This document shows, in pieces, positions 9,627 to 22,113 of a DNA stretch of 64,000 bases. The notes under the pieces are model-generated. The model was not told the origin of the DNA and did no database searches. It was given only the letters and a program-made list of their open reading frames with translations. Source of the stretch: Bisporella sp. PMI_857 (Eukaryota; Ascomycota; Leotiomycetes; Helotiales; Helotiaceae); the NCBI GenBank assembly GCA_021307315.1, contig JAJSPD010000004.1, forward strand, positions 930,001-994,000, read 5' to 3'. The translations under genes and the position numbers were made by a program. How positions within the stretch are numbered: position 1 is the stretch's first letter; the number at the start of each line of letters is the position of its first letter.

Positions 9627-11132
9627 ATGGCAGATGCGCAAAGCGCTCCAAATGGAGCAGGTAACGAGTCTAGCGACCTTAACCTCTCAATCACAGGTCT
9701 AGGAGTGGAATATCCACCATTTCGTCTTGTACCTAAAGATCTAGAAATCCTCTGCGCGCGTCACTACAAAGATACCCCAGCGTGAGCATTGTCTACCGAT
9801 CATCCTTCCAGCCATCTGCTAAACGTCGATAGTCTGAAGAAAGTCATTGCCATAAATAATTATACTGGAATCGACAACCGCTCCTCAATTGGTAATGTAG
9901 ACCACCCAATGGCGAACATGGACCGCGCGCCAAACATAGCAGAGCTTTGCTCTGTTTTCATGAAAGATGGAGTCGCGCTCGCTGTAACTGCAGCGCGGAA
10001 AGCTCTCCACGAAGCGCAACTCTCCTCACAAGACATCACGCACGTAGTCTCCACAACCTGCACGAACAGCGCAAATCCGGGATTTGACCACTTTGTGTGC
10101 AAACAGCTGGGTGTTAAACAATCTGTGGAGAAAGTCCTGCTACATGGCATTGGATGCTCAGGGGGTATGGCAGCACTGAGAACAGCAGCAAACTTAGCGT
10201 TGGGGTCGAGTTTCAGAAGGAAGAAGGCAAGGATTTTAGTTGTGGCGCTGGAGATCTCGACTTTGTTGGTTAGGAGCGAGCTGGATAGTGTGGATGAGCT
10301 GCAAGAGACGAGGATCGGGATTACGCTATTCAGCGACTGTGCGAGCGCGGCGATATTGAGTAATGGGATAAGTGGCATTGAAGCGGAGCCAGTGTATGGG
10401 TTGTTGGGATGGGAGCATAAAGTGATACCTGATACGGAGGCGGATCTAGGGTTTGATGTTGATCCCTTAGGTGATTTGGCCTCCCCCATAACGCCATAAC
10501 GGTGCTAACAAGCTGCAGGTTGGAAAGTAGTCCTTTCTCCAAGAGTGCCAAAATTAACAGCAGCGGTGGTAGCACCAACTTTCAAAGACCTCCTATCCTC
10601 CATTCCAAATATCCCCTCAAGCTACCGCGAAGCAGCTGATTTCGACTGGGCCCTTCACCCAGGTGGTGCTACCATATTGACAGGTGTGGAGCGCGCGATG
10701 TCCATAACTCCGGAGCATATACGGGCTTCCTACGACACTTATATCAACCACGGAAATTCCTCCTCCGCAACCATTTTCTCCGTCATGGACCGCTTACGAC
10801 AAAAAGACATGGACGAGGTCGCACCTGGCGGAAAAGTCAAAGAATTCGTCGTAGGATGTGCCTTTGGACCGGGGATAGCGATTGAGATGTGCATGTTGAA
10901 GCGGAATTTGGGACACGTACGACGGACGCTCGTCACGAGTGGGGAAGCAACACCGCCGGAAACGGAGAGTGAGGGAAGTAGGAGTGAAGGTGAGATGGAG
11001 ATGGAGGCTGAAATCAGAGGCGCAAAGGAGAAGGGCGAAAAGATTAACAAGAAGCTGAAGGAAGTTCATCCCGAAGCGTCGGAACAGAACGATAGCTTAG
11101 AGGAGGCTTTGAATGGGGTTGCGCTGGATTAA
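9627..11132 (+). CDS. Type III polyketide synthase (chalcone/stilbene-synthase fold)
   Basis: Homodimeric iterative ketosynthase that extends acyl-CoA starters with malonyl-CoA; fungal members make alkyl-resorcylic acids, resorcinols or pyrones. ATG 9627 (MADAQSAPNG) and introns 9782-9832 and 10471-10518 give 468 residues. The catalytic triad is visible: Cys-160 in GIGCSGGMAALR, His-311 in LHPGG and Asn-344 in INHGNSSSA. The conserved GFGPG-type loop appears as AFGPGIAIE near the C-terminal end of the core. After the core comes an unusual charged tail of about 70 residues rich in E, K and S (MEMEAEIRGAKEKGEKINKK). The product cannot be predicted from sequence alone. The gene is about 7 kb from the P450, with repeats and a pseudogene between, so cluster membership is weak. 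Confidence 0.93.
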
Positions 11133-12364
11133 GGTGTGGACATATACGAGGCTATGTGGGATGACATATACCAGTACGCAAGCACATAAAGTACCTGGAT
11201 ATACGACTTTTGGAGAGATCTGAACTTTTGACGGTCTATGAGGCGCGTATGAGGCATAGCTAACCATGATGGAGATTCATGGATTGAACATGTAAGAAAA
11301 CCATTTCCAGGGCTCGTTCTGTAGACTAATTGATGTCGATCGAACGGCACCGGGTAAAGTTCAAGAAACCACACAATATGGAATATGCGCTTAAATTCCC
11401 AGGGGCTTTTGCACCAGTAATGAGGTGGAATTTGGAAAGTTCGTAGATGGAGCTTTAACGTAAATATTATGGCGCATACCACCAGAGCTTCCCTGAATAT
11501 AAATTTGGATAGCATACAAAATAGTCTATTTCATGAGCGAGCTCTTGCTTGTTAGGCTTTCTCATGTGCTCCCATCCGCTAAGGATTCGTGCTATATCTT
11601 GACTTTATAGTAGACGTGTGATATTTTCTGCAATGCTTCAAATGTCATTCTGAACCAAAATACTTCTGGCACCAACCTAGATTAGAAGAATCTTAAAACC
11701 GCTCCGCATATCACTCGAAACACGCCCTATGCTGGTTGCTTGACCGACATTTTCTGTTGCATTTGCCTATTCAAACTGATCATTAAGCATATGTCTCGTT
11801 ACTAAACACATTTTTCATGAGGACTGAGATATGTCTTTTTATTTCATGCTATTTCATTCAAATGTAGGTACCCAGACTGTTTATTATCCGGTGGAAAGGC
11901 AGAGGGGAGCAATCACGAACGTGGTCTTCTGATTGGCTCAGATATCTCGCACACATTCGGCAAGCAGGAAGTAAGTGAAGGTAGATTGTTGCGATAGAGG
12001 GGAATCATCATCTACGCGTCGACAACCACTACATTTTACTTAAACAGGAAACACTATCACTCACCCACAGAGATTGCAGTTCTTCTCTTAAAGCATAAAC
12101 TACAACCTTTGATTTAGACTGCAGGCCGTGAAATACCCTTTGCGAATCTAAATCTCCTAGTCGCGACTTTTAACAAACCCATATTGCAGAGCAATTCACG
12201 ACACCGCATCGCCTGGGCTTATCTCGAAAGCTGCTTTTCTCCAATCGCCGGCAGTCGCCTGAACTTCATCGCACCTTTAAACACGCCGTGTCCCACTCTG
12301 AGGCCATAGCGAGGTAGCTTTGAAGTTCGTGGCCGATACCCGTTTTGCCACTACTCAACAACAC
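11133..12364. other. Intergenic, upstream region of the ankyrin-RCC1-BTB gene
   Basis: A 128-codon frame at 11129-11515 (minus) overlaps the 3' end of the PKS and shows no motif or sensible composition, so I do not call it. The final 350 bp are CT-rich, as in fungal 5' leaders. Confidence 0.5.
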
Positions 12365-15300
12365 ATGAGCCATCTTCTCTGGAAGTACTATCTCGAGGAT
12401 GACCTGGAAAGGTTCAAAAAGACCCTGGCAAACGCCGGGCACCAGGTCCAGCATTCATCGAAAAGTCATACAGGATGGACAGGCCACACTGGGAGTTTTG
12501 GTAGCAGCAGCCCATACGCCACTTCTCCAAAAAATGTGATGAAAGCTAGGAAAGTGTCTGGACATATTGGGAGCTCGGGTGGAACAAGAGGCTCAAATGT
12601 AACTGTTGGGAAGGCTGAGATAAATTCGAGAGACCATGCTGGAACAACAATCCTTCATAGAGTGGCTTCATCCACCGCCGAGAATGCGCTAAGCTTCGCA
12701 ATGGCTTTAATAGAACATCCATTGACCGACCTCTATGTGCAAGACCTAGAGAGTGGATGGACTGCTTTACACAGGGCTTTATATTCTGGAAACATCACGA
12801 TAGCTCGTGCTATCATGCACCGAGATAGACAGAATTCTGTTGGCCTGGGAAACAATCTTGCGAAATCCGGGGTTTCCGTTATCAAGGTAAAAGATTTTGA
12901 AGGTAACAGTCCATTCGATGTTTACAACGCTTCCATCGCAAGGCGTACGCTTCAGCACGGGAATGCTTCAACAGTGTCCGAAAGTGGTTCGGAATCTGGT
13001 GATAACGAAGTATCCGTAGATTTAGGGGGGTCATCTATGCCCAGTGGGGTAGATGGCCATGAGTTGTTTGTTTTTGGATCCAACAAAAATCACTCATTAG
13101 GCTTCCCAGATGGGGACGACAGACAACATCCTGAAAAGCTTACATTAAAACGCCCTGACCATCTGTTTTTTCTATTTTATCAAGAATACCTGGCATCTCA
13201 AGGCCATGATCTTCGCGATAAAGGCAAGCCTGTCCCAAAGTCTTTGAACGAATTGCCTTGTCTAATCCTGAATCGGCCTATTGTTATTCACGATGTTGTG
13301 CTCTCGAAACTTCACAGTGCCATTCTCACCACTGACCCAGAAGCCAATCTTTATATGTGCGGCTTTGGATCCGGCGGCAGATTAGGTACTGGCGATGAAC
13401 TGACAAGGTTTTCTTATACGTGTGTTGAGGAAGGCGCCATTTCTGGCAAACAGGTTGCGTCCGTCGCCCTCGGACAGAATCATACACTCGCTATATCATC
13501 CACTGGAGAGATATTTTCGTGGGGAACATCAACTTATGGTCAACTTGGTTATAATTTACCTCATCCTGCTAAAAAGGACGAAGAGCCATTCTGCGCTACT
13601 CCTCGTCAGATATTCGGTCTTCTGAAGAGAGAAAGAATCCTCGGTATTGCTGCCTCAGCTATCCACTCTGTAGCACATACGTCGACTTCTCTCTACTGTT
13701 GGGGCAAGAATGACGGTCAGCTGGGGCTTATGGACTCGGACTCTCGATCATTAGCTATACAGCCAATCCCTCGCAAAGTTGCTGCATCCCTTTTCAAGGC
13801 CCCGATCAAAACGGTATCAGCAATTAATGGAGCAACCATATGTCTACTAGCGAACTACACCGTATGTGTCTTCACGAACTACGGATACAATAAGGTTCAA
13901 TTTCCTCTCTATGGTGATTTCAGCAATAGCCAGCTGAGCAATTCGCTAAGTACTAGATACGATCAAGGCCACAATCATATTTCCTATATCACAGCTGGTG
14001 GTGATACGATAGCAGCGGTCTCAAGTCGTGGGGATCTATTTACTCTTGGTGTAAGGAAGATGGATTCAGACGGTCCGTCTGCATCCACCACGAACCCATC
14101 TAAGATCAAGTCATCCCTCACAACTCCTCAAAAAATATGGTCTTTGCGCAAGGGTAACTGGGATGGCATTAAATCTGTCGGCGTTGCCGAGAATGGTTCT
14201 GTGATGGTATGCACACAGGCTGGCGCGGTATGGCGTCGCATCAAACGGCCCAAAGTTAAGGATTCCTTCACAACTACCAGCAGTTTCAGCCGCAAGGACT
14301 TCAAATTTCAGCGCGTAGCAGGTCTTACGAATGTTACTGTCGTACGAAGCACACCTTTTGGCGTTTATGCTGCAGTACGAAGAGATTGTGATGTTACAAG
14401 AACTCAGATTCATGTGGAAAAGCAGAGTCTATGGGAAGATGTTCGACCTATGCTATCGGTCAATGGAATTGCCAGCCTAGATCTAGTAACCTCGAAAGAC
14501 ATTGAAGTCGATATAAAACAATTCTTGCTCAAAACCGATCTGGAAGGGTACAACGTTGAAATTGGCACTACAACATCTGATACCTATATACCTGCCCATG
14601 GCTTTATGATGTCTGCAAGAAGCACGGTGCTTAGAAAGGCCTTCAGTGAATTTCATCAAACAGGATCAGCGATTGTGCCGGAAATCCTGCTCATTGAACG
14701 CTCTTCCGATCAACTTTTGGTCGGCGCATCTGCACCGTCAATTCGCCTCACCTTCCAAGGGCTGGATCTCTTGACCGTCTTCAATCTTGTGCTTTATCTC
14801 TATACCGATACTGTAGTTGACTTCTGGCACTATACCCAACAACACCCTGCGATGGCTTTTAGATACCGTCAGGGTCGTATCGAACTCATGAGAACCGCGA
14901 TCCATCTTAAGTTATCCAAGCTAGAGATTGCAGTACGCCTCATGACTGAGCCGGAAAAGTCGATGGATTTGGATATGAACCTTGCAGTTCATAGCGACAG
15001 CTTTTTCGAGGATGGCGATACTATCATTGAGTTGGATGGTGACGAAATCTCTGCCCATAGTCAAATTCTCTGCCGACGCTGTCCATTTTTTGATGGTCTG
15101 TTCAACGGCAGGTCCGGAGGCCAGTGGCTTACTGGGAGACGCGAGCCTAATGCTGAAGCAATTCGTATCGATCTGAAGCATATGGATCCTGGCGCTTTTG
15201 AGATTGCGCTGCGTTATCTGTATGCCGATATGGGCATAGAGCTATTCAATGTAGGTACAGTTCACTCTCAGTTTTAACTGAGATTCAGAAATGTGGAGTC

Positions 15301-17029
15301 ATATTCCTTTTTTTAACGACATGCTAATTTGTTGCTATCATAGGATATTGTTTCGGACAATATTGATGAATTTTCTGAGCTCGTTATGGATGTCATGAGT
15401 ATAGCCAACGAACTTATGATTGACAGACTATCTCAAATCTGCCAAGAAGTCATTGGCCGTTTTGTCAACCCTCGCAATGTTTCCCAGCTGCTGAATCTTG
15501 TAGCACCGTGTTCGATCACAGGCTTCAAGGACGCTACACTTGAGTATCTCTGCTTGCAATTAGAGTACATGCTTGAGAATCATTTAATTGATGACCTCGA
15601 TGAAGATCTCATGCTAGATCTTGACCAAATGACCCGGGAGAATCAATTGAACTGTCTTCCCTTTGCAAAAAGTGGCAGAGCTGAAATGCTGTTGCACGAA
15701 CGGCATCCCAATCTGGCAGGAGAAATAGACGAAGAAAGGCAACGACGAATTCGCGACATGGTGTTCAGAGCGAATCTGAAAGATGACGATAGTCGTCTCT
15801 CTGCATCTCTCCGCGCTACAAGCCTTGATGATCATATGCCTGGTTCCCCTAGCCAGGACAAGCTCAGGAGAAAATCCAAAACTTCTCGAAACGCACCATT
15901 TAGTCCCAGCATTAGGCCAAAGGCATCGACAAATGATTTGATATTCGACATGGATGAAGAAGAATCACCAGCCTCACGAAGTCCCATGATACCATCGCCT
16001 AGCTCAAAGACACCAGTCACTATATGGGACGAACGGGATGTACAAGAAACACTTGAAGATGACAATCTTGCATTGTCGCCTAGACCTATCAGCTTAGCCA
16101 TGCAATCTAGACCTCGCACACCACCTTCCACCTCAGCCCGGATGTGGTCGTCACCCGCACTTTCGTCGTCGAAATTAGATATGAAAGAGATCATGGCCCA
16201 AGCTTCATCTAACAGGGTCTCAAACCTGTCCGCCAGCCTCTCAGCGGCAAGGGTAAGAGATGAGAACACACCCAAGTCAGTGACCAAATTATCGCAGAAG
16301 GAGCGTAAGAAGCAACAGCAAGAAGCGTTGCAACGCGGATCGCCACAACCCAAAATCACCCTAGAAAACCCCGATGGAAAGTCTGCATCGCCGTGGCAAT
16401 TAGCGACAACTGGGCGGAAGACTACTCTCAAAGATGTGCTTAATGAGGCTGCTCCTTCACCGCTATCTCTCGTAAGCGGTAAACCAAGCCCTTCTATTCC
16501 AGCATATGCACATAGGCCACGCCGGACTGCTTCACCAGATACCAGGTTTGCAGGTCAGCATAAAAGCAATTCGAACAACAAATTACAGCAAAGTAATAAA
16601 TCCTCACAACCTAGGAATGCAATCTCGCCAAGCACACCAAGCCCTATTATCCCGCATTCGAAAACTTACACATCGCCCGTCACTAAGGCTGAGCCGTCGC
16701 TTCAATTATCAATGTCAGATATCATTGTTCAGCAGCGACGCGAACAAGAAGTTCTGAAGGAAGCAGTAGCCAAGCGAAGTTTACAAGAAATTCAAGAAGA
16801 GCAAGCATTTCAAGAATGGTGGGACCAGGAGAGCAAGCGGGCGCAAGAGGAAGAGGTTGCAAAGGCTAAATCGTTAGCATCTAAAGGCGCATCAGGTTCT
16901 GGGTCTACTAGAGGTGGCAGAGGAGGTCGCGGGGATGGGGGGAGAGGGAGGGGTGATAATAAAGGGGATGGAGGGAGAGTTGGAAAAGGAAAGAGGCAAA
17001 AGAAAAATGGGGAGAAACATGGGACGTAA
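12365..17029 (+). CDS. Ankyrin-RCC1-BTB-BACK protein, IBtk/Btb3-like CUL3 adaptor
   Basis: Probable substrate adaptor of a cullin-3 ubiquitin ligase; the ankyrin plus RCC1 plus double-BTB order is that of IBtk and fission-yeast Btb3 (known family). The frame opens at 12320 without ATG; the first ATG is 12365. One 93-nt intron (15251-15343, GTAGGT...TGCTAAT...TAG) joins two in-phase exons for 1523 residues. Ankyrin-like repeats lie at about 95-170 (GTTILHRVA, GWTALHRAL). RCC1 repeats at about 235-620 include LYMCGFGSGGRLGTGD, FSWGTSTYGQLGY and LYCWGKNDGQLGL. The first BTB domain is near 728-860 (AHGFMMSARS) and the second near 880-960 (ELDGDEISAHSQILC), interrupted by the intron. A BACK-like helical region spans 962-1060. 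The C-terminal 450 residues are disordered and Ser/Pro-rich, ending in an RGG-type basic tail (RGGRGGRG) that could bind RNA. Confidence 0.9.
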
Positions 17030-18169
17030 TATCATAGAAGATGTGTATAGTCTTGTACAGGCACGACCGGCGTTTTAAGAAGCATAACCTCTCAGCATAT
17101 CACAGAGATGGCGTTTTGGCAACGAAACAATACATGAATTTTAATCGATTTGAAGATATTCCACACGAAATTGGACTATCCTATTATTCAGAGTGCAAAC
17201 TTGTGCCATCCCACACGGACTCGATACTGTACTCCTCGGCGCATCTATGGGATATTATTATATACCCCGCCCTGGCACCACCATTGCAGAGCCACGTTCT
17301 GATGGCATCGGCTAATGAGGAAGCTCATCTTAGCGAGAACCCCTGAAGACAGGTTCGAAGCGAAGCCAAGTGCCGTTCTTGCATGAAGCACATGCCTGTG
17401 CTTCCCCAGAATCTCAGAAATATATTTGCGAAACTAACTCAATACCACCTTCTCTATCCTCCTCTCTAAAGTGAATTTATTCCGCACACGTGATTTATAT
17501 GGCACAACATCAAGTACATCAACTTGCCAAATAGACCTTTGCCATGTAGTATAGAGATCAGAGAAGGAGAACGCTTGTGGTGATCTACTTATCCCTGTAT
17601 TACTAGCAACCCCGGATCTACTCACCGCACACAAAATAGTAGCACACAGGATCGGCACTAAGCCGTCGCCGTCTTCCAGAAAGATCAAAAGCTGGGCATT
17701 TAAACAGTCATGTGCTGCACGTCTTCAACTTTTAAGTCCCACGCGAGCTTGTTTTCGGCCGTGGGTTCCTTTTCCGGTGCTACCTCCCTCCGCGAGAACG
17801 GGTGATGGGAGAGCTTGGGATGCGCTTTGGGTGCGTTGTTCCTGCGTAGTATCGCCGCGCCGTTGCGCGGGTGGGGTTGTACCAATCGTTGATTCACGTT
17901 GCCTTGCTGTGAACTTCCTTGTGCATCACGCCGACGGGTTAGGCCTCAGTGCGCGGTGTCTTGCAGGATGCAGTTGTGCTAGCTAAAGTATTCTTGTCTC
18001 CTTTGAATATCTGAGATGTGAAAGTCAGAATGCGGAGGGGGGGGGGGGGTAGGGGATGGTATAAGAGGGGAAACATGGTCGACATAATCGTATTGTTTCG
18101 TTCGTAGCTCGTTGCTCGTCCTCACTTCTTCCATCCATTGCTGCTTGGTCCTCCTCACAATACTTGAAA
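17030..18169. other. Intergenic, cutinase upstream region with G13 run
   Basis: Several short frames (17434-17688 and 17700-17897 on the minus strand) lack recognisable motifs. A run of 13 G residues lies at 18037-18049, about 120 bp before the cutinase start, followed by a TATAAGAG sequence near 18059 that could serve as a TATA element. Confidence 0.5.
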
Positions 18170-19084
18170 ATGCAGTTCCCAACCCTGCTTCTCGCAATAC
18201 TTCCCCTCACCACCGCCTTCCCTCTCCTCCCCTCTCTCCTCTCCCGCGACCTGGCCTCGGATACGCAAAATGATCTTGTAAACGGCACGCCATGCAAGAA
18301 AATAACCGTTCTATTTGCTCGCGGCACGAGCTCCTCTGGAAACATGGTAAGAGCCCTAGCCTTAGATATTCTAGAAATCTGAAGAGACCCCGGACCTTGA
18401 GATGCATTTCAAGAGCCTACCGTGCCTCCAAGCATTTCGAAGATATGCCAGGTGGTTCCTAGAAGCCCTCATCTATTTGTAATTCCCATTGAGTATTAGT
18501 GCTTAATCGCTGAGTAGGGAACCTCCACTGGACCACCCTTTGTCCAAGCCATCGGTGCCCTCGTAGGCACAAATAATATTGCGGTGCAAGGAATTGATTA
18601 TCCCGCCACCGTTCTCGGGTTTTTGCAGGGTGGTGATACAGCAGGAGGAGTGCTTATGGCAAACTTGACTGCAAGAGCAATGATTCAATGTCCACAGACT
18701 AAAGTGGTGATGAGTGGCTACAGTCAGGGAGGCCAGCTCGTCCACAAGGCAGCAAAACAACTCAGCGCAAGTGTTTCTGCTAAAGTATCGTCAGGTAAAT
18801 GTTGAACCATCCCTTGGGCATTAGACTCTGCTAATAAGCCGGTTAGTTGTGATCTTTGGAGACCCAGATAATGGCACTGCTGTTGGTACAATTGATCCCG
18901 CGAAAGTCTTGATTGTCTGCCATGATGGAGATTTAATCTGCGAAGGCTCAATCATCATTACACCAGCACATTCAAATGTGAGTTCGGATCGCTGCGATCA
19001 GCTCCAGATTGCTGATATTATTTTTAGTATGCCAATGATGCTGCATCATCAGCTGCTTTTGTGGTTAAGGCAGCAGGATTGTGA
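18170..19084 (+). CDS. Cutinase (secreted serine esterase)
   Basis: Extracellular alpha/beta-hydrolase that cleaves ester bonds of plant cutin. Four exons: introns 18347-18517, 18795-18846 and 18978-19027 join 18170-18346, 18518-18794, 18847-18977 and 19028-19084 into 213 residues. A signal peptide is evident (MQFPTLLLAILPLTTAFP). The family landmarks are in order: VLFARGTSSSGN near the start of the fold, the nucleophile elbow GYSQGG with Ser-128, the acid Asp-180 in CHDGDLIC between two cysteines, and His-193 in TPAHSNY. Cysteines at 42 and 117 fit the usual first disulfide. The last exon (YANDAASSAAFV) matches the usual C-terminal helix and would be missed without splicing. Length is ordinary for the family. 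It looks intact and functional. Confidence 0.93.
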
Positions 19085-19332
19085 TTGGAATAAGCGAGAA
19101 GAATCAAGTTTCTAACTAAGTTTGTAACAAATAGGCATTCAGGATCTACCAAAATTAGCATATTGCTATCGGACATATATCCATGGTGTACAGTAAGTTT
19201 GTGTCAAGTCAGCATCTGCATCCTTTATAGCTTCATCCAGTTTTATTGTTTTATGTGATCTCCTGCTCTGTCGGTGATATTCGGAAAGAAAAAATTCAGA
19301 TGACCCTTTAGAAAACTAGGGAACCAATTTAA

Positions 19333-20560
19333 CTAGATGACACTGCCATATGCTGGCGAAGCCTTTGTTAAAGAAAGCACCTCATCTGCAGTAGAATGAG
19401 AGAACCATTTATAGAACAATGATCCTGTGACCAAGATCACAACAAACATGAGTGTCTGCATACAATGCGTAACCGCATTTCGAATGACGATCAGAGCAAA
19501 GATACTACAGGCGATGACTGAACTAAATATTGTGGTTCGGTAAATATCTTTGGACGAATCCGCCTCTGGTGTTGGCCTGAGATGCAGGCGTAGAATTCCA
19601 AGAACAGTCATGAAATGATGAAGTACTCAAGCATTCCTACAAAAGGAGCATTTGATAATGTTTATATGCTGTAAATATTGAATCTTGTAATCAGCCAGTG
19701 ATAGTACCCTTGAGACTTGAGAGGCCATGGACGTTCCCGAGGAAGACGCATATTATTGTTAATATCACATTAAGTGCCATTAAATTTCCAAACTCTCAGG
19801 CCATGACAGTTTCAAAGCATAAGTGAGTTGACACCTACCGAGGACTGTCTGGTGTACAAACCTGCGTTGCGGAGATAGAAGATCCTACTCAAAATCCCAC
19901 GCACTCCAGCATTAGCTTTGAGGAAAGATGGAAGGTAATTTCTTGTTGCCAACAGATTCATCCTCTCTATTGCTAATATCACACCACTTCATGTCCAAAA
20001 GTAGGCCAGACATATGATCCATGCATAGAAGAAAGCTCCTGGGCGTTCAGACATTGCGGTGCCAAGGTTCTATAAACCAGAATATTAACAGCGGTTTTTA
20101 TATATTGCCCTTGAGTATCAGCTTACCAATGCAATCATTCTCACGCGCAGATTCAGGAGGCAGTATTTTGTGAAGGGCAATGCTTGCTGTCACAAAAAGG
20201 ACCACGTCACAGGCATGGAATTGCGTAGCACTTTCAGGAGGGTTTTCTGAGGCTGCTTAATTTTTCCTGTTACAAGACTGATCGTAAGCCCTCAATACTT
20301 ACCGATTCCCATCCACAGTAGGCAAATAACGCAGCGAAGAACGCAAATCTCCCAAGAATTGGCTAGAATAGTAGCTGGTGGCCGTGAAAACGTTAAGATA
20401 TTAGCGCCATAGCAGTGGCGTGGCTATTTCCTCTTAGATCAGCACTTCCATACCCACGGAGCTGGGAATGGTGACGAGAGTGATGACCCGCGGGGACGTA
20501 GCTTATAACTGCCAGGAAGCTATAGTATGCTTTGGCGGGATAGCTCTGAAAAGATGGAGG
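19333..20560 (-). pseudogene. Amino-acid permease (APC superfamily, LAT/Mup1-like) remnant
   Basis: Transporter-like segments appear in the correct N-to-C order on the minus strand but in shifting frames with stops. About 20370-20300 gives GRFAFFAALFAYCGWES, like the family's SALWAFDGW. Then QPQKTLLKVLRNSMPV (about 20250), VVLFVTASIALHKILPPE (about 20190), GTAMSERPGAFFYAWIICLA (about 20040), and an AIERMNLLATRNYLPSF stretch (about 19960). Last is a 92-codon open piece at 19333-19611 with LGILRLHLRPTPE and two hydrophobic helices, matching the C-terminal part. Some junctions look like old introns (donor GTAAGT after GWES, acceptor before the PQKTL piece), but others need frameshifts, and TGA and TAA codons interrupt conserved helices. 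More hydrophobic remnants extend towards about 20820 and are less certain. The neighbouring AT-rich element suggests a decayed compartment. Confidence 0.6.
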
Positions 20561-21053
20561 CGATCATGGCCATGAGCATAGCCATGAGACAAGCAACTAC
20601 GGCCAAGCAAAGAGAAAGCCATAGGTATCTCCATAACACTTTCGAGGGAGCTCTTGCGCGCACCTGTTCAGTGTAATCGGGGTACGTAGCCCAGTGAAAG
20701 ACGAGGCATCAGTCCACATCAGACTCCTGCCAAAAGCCACACAAATATGGCCGGGGAGTGTGCTGGTATGTGCTGGTACTAAGTTGATCATAACGAGACC
20801 AACTACTAGCATCGAAAAACGTTAGAGCTGATTTAGAGGCTAAACGATGGGTTATGTTGTTCAATAAAGCTAGGCTCTGTGGAGGGTTGCTGGACTCCTT
20901 TGATGCGAGAGAAACATAGAGCCATTCTCGCTGGTTCTCGAGTATTGTAAAGAAGGTCCTTCCTTGGATGAGTATTGAACGTAACTCTCAAGCAAGCTAT
21001 GCTTTTCAGAAGCTGATATCTGGGAACAACCTTATCACTCACCAATGCACAAG

Positions 21054-22112
21054 TAACCGAGATCCCGCCACAATTCCCGTCCCTGTACAAATCCCGCTGG
21101 TTTTACATACAAATCGCGATTTTTTAAGTTTTAATAACTTTATAACAAAACAAGTTAATTAAAATCGGATTAAAAAATTAAAATAAAAAAATAGCTTTTA
21201 TTAATAAAATAAAATAAAATATTAAATTTTTTTTTTTTGCATAATATTTTATTATACAAAATTCGATTTTTTTATTAAAAATAAAACTTTTAATAATAAC
21301 AAGTAATAAAATAATTAAATAAAAAAAGTTTAATTTAAATTCAATATATAAATATTTAAACTCAATATTATTTATTATTACTAAATTTAATTGCTTTTTT
21401 TTAAATTTTATTATTTACTAATTAATAAATAGCAATTTATAATATTAAAACAAAATAAAACTATGTAATTTATATAAAATATAATATAAAATATAAAAAG
21501 TTAATATATAAAGTTAAAAAAAATAAAAAATAAAATTTATAAAATTTATAAAATCAGATTTTTATAAAATAATAATAATTGTAAATTATTGTTTAATTTG
21601 AAATTAAAGCAAGCAAATATTTTTAATTTTTAATTTTATGTAATCGTTTATATTATATATTTTAATTAATTTAATATTTTTATTTTACAAGTTAATATAT
21701 AATATAAATAGTTATTTCAAAAAATGTAAATTAATAAAATTTAATATTATTTTAAAGAAAACTGCATTTAACTTTATATTAATAATAAATTTTGTATTTC
21801 AATTGTTTAGAAAATAATTTAAATTAAAAAATTTGCTAATAAAATAATTAATTTAAAAATTTTATTAAAAATTTTATAAACTTGAAAATTGCAGTTTTTA
21901 ATTAATAATTACAACAAAAATAATAATATAATAATAAATATTATAACAAATATAAAATTACTATATAAAGTTTAATTCAATATTTAAATTTTGTAAAAAT
22001 CCATAAAGAAACCGTCAAGTTATTAAAAATTAAAAAAGGCTGAAAACTTGTGATTTGTATGTAAAAAAGTGGGATTTGATCCGGGACGGGATTTGTGGCG
22101 GGATCTCGGTTA
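21054..22112. mobile_element. TA-flanked inverted-repeat element (Tc1/mariner-like termini), AT-only core
   Basis: The two ends are inverted copies. The left end begins ACCGAGATCCCGCCACAA at 21056, and the reverse complement of the right end begins with the same 18 bases at 22110. Similarity continues with several mismatches for about 55-70 bp (CCCGTCCC, CAAATCCC, TTACATACAAATC). Both ends abut TA dinucleotides (21054-21055 and 22111-22112), the target-site hallmark of Tc1/mariner transposons. The ~1055 bp element holds no transposase frame. Its inner ~930 bp is extremely A+T rich, with only 2-5 G/C per 60 bases in the lines I counted, while the termini keep CpG and GC-rich sequence. It may be a MITE or an internally deleted, mutated copy. 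Confidence 0.8.
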
Positions 22113-22113
22113 C

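Noticed and set aside
9860..10489. 209-codon minus-strand frame opposite the type III PKS
   Set aside because: Exact shadow of the PKS exon, Ser-rich antisense composition, no motif.
564..11132. P450 + ferric reductase + type III PKS as a biosynthetic gene cluster
   Set aside because: The reductase is broken, repeats separate the genes, and no transporter, regulator or tailoring enzyme links them; spacing alone does not support a cluster.
11129..11515. 128-codon minus-strand frame beyond the PKS
   Set aside because: No conserved motif, and it overlaps the PKS stop region.
15832..16431. 199-codon minus-strand frame inside the ankyrin-RCC1-BTB gene
   Set aside because: Antisense of the low-complexity Ser/Pro region; no recognisable protein.
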